Assembly: GCF_001662485.1 (NCBI RefSeq)
Contig: NZ_JMTM01000004.1
Span: 1 to 64,000 of the forward strand
Length of the DNA: 64,000 nt
Direction of reading: 5' to 3'
Source: Flavobacterium succinicans
Lineage (GTDB): Bacteria > Bacteroidota > Bacteroidia > Flavobacteriales > Flavobacteriaceae
Part shown: positions 60,299 through 64,000 of the stretch, piece after piece
How positions within the stretch are numbered: the first letter of the stretch is position 1
Layout of the letters: each line of letters starts with the position of its first letter
The notes under the pieces: generated by a model
Databases searched by the model: none
Told to the model about the DNA's origin: nothing
What the model saw: only the letters and a program-made list of their open reading frames with translations
Translations under genes and position numbers: made by a program

Positions 60299-61679
60299 AC
60301 AGAAAACCATCAAGACGGAAATATCATTAACGGGTGTTGGATTACATACGGGTAAAGAAGTGACAATGACTTTTAAACCTGCGCCAGTAAATAACGGTTT
60401 TACATTTGTAAGAGTTGATTTAGAAGGACAGCCAATTATTGAAGCTGATGCTAATTATGTTGTAAATACACAAAGAGGAACTAACTTAGAAAAATTAGGA
60501 GTTAAAATTCAAACTCCTGAGCATGTTTTGGCAGCATTAGAAGGTTGTGATTTAGATAATGTTATTATCGAATTAGATGCCTCAGAGTTACCTATAATGG
60601 ATGGTTCTTCAAAATACTTTGTAGAAGCTATCGAAAAGGTAGGTGTCGAAGAGCAAAATGCTAATCGAAATGTATATGTTGTAAAAGAAATCATCTCATT
60701 TGTAGATGAAACTACGGGTAGTGAGATTTTGGTTATGCCTAATGATCATTATTCTGTAACTACAATGGTTGATTTTGGAACCAAAATCCTTGGAACACAA
60801 AATGCAACTTTGAAAAGTATAGCCGATTTCAAAACTGAAATTAGCGATTCGAGAACGTTTAGTTTTTTACATGAATTAGAATCCCTTTTGGATAATGGAT
60901 TAATAAAAGGCGGCGACCTTAATAACGCAATTGTATATGTAGATAAAGAAATATCTGCAAGTACCATGGAAAATCTTAAAATGGCTTTTGGTAAAGACAC
61001 CATTTCGGTTACACCAAACGGAATTTTGGATAACCTGACGTTGCATTATCCAAACGAGGCCGCAAGACATAAACTTTTAGATGTGGTGGGCGATTTAGCG
61101 TTGATTGGAACAAAAATTCAAGGAAAAGTTATCGCCAACAAGCCTGGACATTATGTAAATACACAATTTGCTAAGAAAATGGCAAAATTGATTAAAATTG
61201 AACAGCGCAATTATGTTCCTGTTTATGATTTGAATCAAGAACCTTTGATGGATATTCATAAAATCATGTCGGTTCTACCGCATAGATCTCCATTTTTGTT
61301 AATTGATCGCATTATCGAAATGTCGGATACTCATGTTGTAGGAATGAAAAATGTCACCATGAATGAAAATTTCTTCGTAGGACATTTTCCTAATGCACCA
61401 GTAATGCCGGGGGTTTTAATTGTGGAAGCTATGGCTCAAACTGGAGGGATTTTAGTATTAAGTACCGTTCCAGATCCAGAAAATTATCTGACTTTCTTCA
61501 TGAAAATTGATAAAGTTAAGTTCAAACACAAAGTACTTCCAGGAGATACTTTAATATTTAAATGTGATTTGATTACACCTATCAGAAGAGGGATTTGTCA
61601 TATGCAAGCTAATGCTTATGCTAATGGAAAATTAGTAGCAGAAGCAGAATTAATGGCGCAAATTGCTAGAAAACAATAA
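60291..61679 (+). CDS. lpxC/fabZ: Bifunctional LpxC deacetylase / FabZ dehydratase
   Basis: 462 aa from the ATG at 60291 (MVKQKTIKTEISLTGVG); an ATG at 60282 is also in frame. Residues to ~305 are LpxC: GVGLHTGKEVTM, TPEHVLAALEG with the first zinc His, ELPIMDGSSKYFV, and KLLDVVGDLALIG. Residues ~315-462 are FabZ: LPHRSPFLLIDRI with catalytic His, NFFVGHFPNAPVMPGVLIVEAMAQ with catalytic Glu. The fusion is standard in Bacteroidetes and links lipid A deacetylation with fatty-acid dehydration. Confidence 0.96.
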   Translation: MVKQKTIKTEISLTGVGLHTGKEVTMTFKPAPVNNGFTFVRVDLEGQPIIEADANYVVNTQRGTNLEKLGVKIQTPEHVLAALEGCDLDNVIIELDASELPIMDGSSKYFVEAIEKVGVEEQNANRNVYVVKEIISFVDETTGSEILVMPNDHYSVTTMVDFGTKILGTQNATLKSIADFKTEISDSRTFSFLHELESLLDNGLIKGGDLNNAIVYVDKEISASTMENLKMAFGKDTISVTPNGILDNLTLHYPNEAARHKLLDVVGDLALIGTKIQGKVIANKPGHYVNTQFAKKMAKLIKIEQRNYVPVYDLNQEPLMDIHKIMSVLPHRSPFLLIDRIIEMSDTHVVGMKNVTMNENFFVGHFPNAPVMPGVLIVEAMAQTGGILVLSTVPDPENYLTFFMKIDKVKFKHKVLPGDTLIFKCDLITPIRRGICHMQANAYANGKLVAEAELMAQIARKQ

Positions 61680-61749
61680 TTTTTTTGTTGAGTTGATTAA
61701 TCTTTTTTCTGGTTAACCAATACAACAGCTAAACGATTAAACAAAAAAA

Positions 61750-62535
61750 ATGAATCAACCATTAGCATATGTACATCCAGGGGCAAAAATTGCCAAAAAT
61801 GTAGTAATAGAGCCTTTTACTACCATTCATAATAATGTAGTTATCGGTGATGGAACTTGGATAGGTTCTAATGTGACCATCATGGAAGGGGCTCGAATTG
61901 GTAAAAATTGTAATATTTTTCCAGGTGCAGTAATTTCAGCTGTTCCTCAAGATTTAAAATTTGGAGGAGAAGAGTCTTTGGCTATCATCGGAGATAATTG
62001 TACTATTAGAGAGTGTGTGACTATCAACAGAGGTACCATTGCTTCGGGTCAGACCACTTTAGGTAATAATTGCTTAGTGATGGCTACAGCTCACATTGCT
62101 CACGATTGTCATATAGGTGATAATGCAATTATTGTAAATGGAGTGGCTCTAGCAGGTCATGTAATTGTTGGAAAACATGCGGTAATCGGAGGGTTAGCAG
62201 CTATCCATCAATTTATTCATATTGGAGATCACGCTATGGTTTCTGGGGGATCTTTGGTTAGAAAAGACGTACCACCTTTTACTAAAGCAGCAAAAGAACC
62301 TTTGTCTTATGTTGGGATCAACTCAGTAGGATTAAGAAGAAGAGGGTTTACCACCGAAAAAATCAAAGAGATTCAAGATATTTACAGAATTTTATATCAA
62401 AAAAATTACAACACGACTCAAGCTTTAGGGATAATTGAAGCCGAAATGGAAGCAACACCAGAACGTGATGAGATCATCGACTTTATTCGTAACTCTTCAA
62501 GAGGGGTTATGAAAGGCTACTCAGGAAATTATTAA
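61750..62535 (+). CDS. lpxA: Acyl-ACP:UDP-N-acetylglucosamine O-acyltransferase
   Basis: 261 aa. Hexad beta-helix (AKNVVIEPFTTIHNNVVIGD) with catalytic His in ATAHIAHDCHIGD, and the C-terminal helical part (LRRRGFTTEKIKEIQDIYRI). First step of lipid A synthesis. AT-rich linkers separate it from its neighbours but all genes share one direction. Confidence 0.96.
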   Translation: MNQPLAYVHPGAKIAKNVVIEPFTTIHNNVVIGDGTWIGSNVTIMEGARIGKNCNIFPGAVISAVPQDLKFGGEESLAIIGDNCTIRECVTINRGTIASGQTTLGNNCLVMATAHIAHDCHIGDNAIIVNGVALAGHVIVGKHAVIGGLAAIHQFIHIGDHAMVSGGSLVRKDVPPFTKAAKEPLSYVGINSVGLRRRGFTTEKIKEIQDIYRILYQKNYNTTQALGIIEAEMEATPERDEIIDFIRNSSRGVMKGYSGNY

Positions 62536-62563
62536 AAACAAATAAATTATTAAATAAAAAAAA

Positions 62564-63130
62564 ATGGCATCTACTTCAGATATTAAAAACGGACTTTGTA
62601 TTAAACACAATCACGATATTTATAAAATTATTGAATTTCTTCACGTTAAACCAGGTAAAGGCCCCGCTTTTGTTAGAACAAAGTTAAAGTCTGTGACTAA
62701 TGGAAAAGTGTTGGATAATACTTTTTCAGCAGGACATAAGATTGATGTAGTGCGTGTCGAAACGCACACGTTCCAGTTTTTGTATCCTGAAGGAGATCAG
62801 TTTCATTTTATGAATGCTGAAACTTTTGAACAAATTACCCTAAATCGAAATGTTTTGGACGCTCCAGATTTGTTGAAAGAAGGTGAAAATGTTATGATTC
62901 AAATCAATACTGAGACAGATTTGCCGCTTTCAGTTGATATGGCACCATCTGTGGTTTTGGAAGTTACGTATACCGAGCCAGGTGTAAAAGGTAACACAGC
63001 AACTAATGCTACAAAACCAGCTACTGTTGAGACGGGAGCAACAATCAATGTGCCTTTGTTTATTAATGAAGGGGATAAAATTAAAATTGATACGGCTACA
63101 AGTTCTTATATGGAACGTGTAAAAGAATAA
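62564..63130 (+). CDS. efp: Elongation factor P
   Basis: 188 aa. Three small barrels: ASTSDIKNGLCIKHNHDIYKII, NVMIQINTETDLPLSVDMAP and a C-terminal GATINVPLFINEGDKIKIDT with the standard end. The loop tip that carries the modified Lys in many species reads HVKPGKGPAFV (Lys34 position kept). Relieves ribosome stalling at polyproline. Its place after lpxA is usual in Flavobacteriia. Confidence 0.96.
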   Translation: MASTSDIKNGLCIKHNHDIYKIIEFLHVKPGKGPAFVRTKLKSVTNGKVLDNTFSAGHKIDVVRVETHTFQFLYPEGDQFHFMNAETFEQITLNRNVLDAPDLLKEGENVMIQINTETDLPLSVDMAPSVVLEVTYTEPGVKGNTATNATKPATVETGATINVPLFINEGDKIKIDTATSSYMERVKE

Positions 63131-63145
63131 TTTTTTAAAACTTAG

Positions 63146-63208
63146 GTTTTCAGTCTTAATTTGCAATTTGGATATAGAATTGTGACTAAGATTGAAAACT
63201 TTTTTTTT
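63146..63208 (+). terminator. Rho-independent terminator after efp
   Basis: GTTTTCAGTCTTA (63146-63158) pairs with TAAGATTGAAAAC (63187-63199) with one mismatch and is followed by a run of T. It ends the lpxD-efp message, so the following LpxD-like gene likely has its own promoter. Confidence 0.7.
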
Positions 63209-63304
63209 AAACTAATGATATTATGAAATCGCCGTAATAGATTTTCTCGAAGGCTATTAAAATTTGGCGATACCATATGTGATCACCAAACAAAAAATAC
63301 ACAT

Positions 63305-64000
63305 ATGAAATTCCACAAACAATATTCCTTACAAGATATCGCTGCATTAATTGACTGCACATTTGTAGGTGATCCTCTGTTTCCTGTTTTAGGAATGAAT
63401 GAAATACACGTCGTAGAACCAGGTGATATTGTATTTGTAGATCATCCTAAGTACTACGAAAAAGCTTTGCAATCCGCAGCTACTATCATTTTGATAAATA
63501 AAGAAGTGGTTTGTCCAGAAGGAAAAGCACTATTGATTTCTGATGATCCTTTCAGGGATTTCAATTCTTTGACCAGGCATTTTAAACCGTTTGTTGGTTC
63601 AAATGTGACGATAAGTCCAACTGCAAAAATTGGAGAGAATACAGTAATACAGCCTAATGTTTTTATTGGAAATGAAGTCGTTATTGGTGATAATTGCTTG
63701 ATACATTCAAATGTAGCGATCTATGATCATACCGTTATTGGTAACAACGTAATTATTCACGCAGGGACGGTTTTGGGAGCGGATGCCTTTTATTACAAAA
63801 AAAGGGTGACTGGGTTTGATCAATTGCTTTCTGGAGGAAGGGTAGTAATCGAGGATAATGTAGGTATTGGTGCGCTTTGTACTATTGATAAAGGGGTTAC
63901 AGGCGATACAACTATAGGAGAAGGAACTAAACTTGACAATCAAGTGCACGTAGGGCATGATACCGTAATTGGAAAAAAATGCTTAATTGCTTCTCAAACT
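63305..64000 (+). CDS. LpxD-like N-acyltransferase paralogue (cut by window edge)
   Basis: 232 codons are visible, and the frame remains open at 64000. Translation from the ATG at 63305 begins MKFHKQYSLQDIAALI. PGDIVFVDHPKYYEKALQSA is the LpxD-type N-domain and VTISPTAKIGENTVIQPNVF starts the hexad helix; LDNQVHVGHDTVIGKK carries the catalytic-type His. It differs greatly from the LpxD at 59258, so it is a second acyltransferase whose acceptor may not be the lipid A precursor. Confidence 0.88.
   Translation, partial: MKFHKQYSLQDIAALIDCTFVGDPLFPVLGMNEIHVVEPGDIVFVDHPKYYEKALQSAATIILINKEVVCPEGKALLISDDPFRDFNSLTRHFKPFVGSNVTISPTAKIGENTVIQPNVFIGNEVVIGDNCLIHSNVAIYDHTVIGNNVIIHAGTVLGADAFYYKKRVTGFDQLLSGGRVVIEDNVGIGALCTIDKGVTGDTTIGEGTKLDNQVHVGHDTVIGKKCLIASQT

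Noticed and set aside
1-64000. tRNA or rRNA genes
   Set aside because: No cloverleaf or rRNA-like sequence was noticed by eye on either strand; a covariance search would be needed to exclude small RNAs.

Overview
The window looks like chromosomal DNA of a Flavobacterium-type member of the Bacteroidetes. The evidence is low GC in most genes, promoters of the TTG / TAnnTTTG type, an lpxC-fabZ fusion, the two-domain regulator PorX, a TamB homologue, a BNR-repeat exoprotein of Bacteroidetes style and many secreted proteins with flavobacterial signal peptides. I found no rRNA, tRNA, CRISPR array, transposase, integrase or phage gene.

Layout. 1-0.58 kb: an 82-bp tandem repeat array running off the left edge, then palindromic repeats. 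0.58-5.9 kb: conserved genes (DoxX-like protein, DUF1599, folP, lipoprotein, rlmH) and a divergent HxlR regulator / oxidoreductase pair with visible operator-like repeats. 6-11 kb: small-molecule enzymes around an AraC regulator (isochorismatase-like, Asp/Glu racemase, DHCW cupin, membrane protein, monooxygenase, SDR). 11-23.4 kb: an accessory stretch of mostly single genes, all on the minus strand, separated by unusually long intergenic regions. It carries an Nramp-like transporter, a class D beta-lactamase, membrane proteins, a ParB-like + Mrr-like nuclease pair and a HAD phosphatase. Five of these intergenic regions hold copies of one diverged repeat, each on the 3' side of a gene, which resembles a cassette array. 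23.5-24.8 kb: a locally GC-rich GT4 glycogen synthase / GlgM-like gene whose 3' end is duplicated 1.94 kb away.

25-41 kb: BNR exoprotein, D-Ala-D-Ala dipeptidase, a THUMP-like methyltransferase / AI-2E transporter operon, an M43 metalloprotease lipoprotein, the tsaD-rsmE-DUF4159-trmH operon, and tamB. 42-49 kb: glycogen operon glgC-glgE-maltokinase-glgB. Together with the GT4 enzyme at 23.5 kb this could form a GlgC-GlgM-GlgE-GlgB route to alpha-glucan; no trehalose synthase is present in the window. 49-57.7 kb: DCC protein, MutS2 without a Smr domain, a HepT/MntA toxin-antitoxin pair joined to ung, alanine dehydrogenase, GNAT, tsaE and porX. 57.9-64 kb: an HD hydrolase, then the lipid A / EF-P operon lpxD-lpxC/fabZ-lpxA-efp and a second LpxD-like gene cut by the window edge.

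The most interesting parts are the ParB-like/Mrr-like pair (candidate defence system), the cassette-like array with 3' repeats, the duplicated glycogen synthase 3' end, and several families of intergenic palindromic elements. Functions are read from motifs by eye; no search was run.
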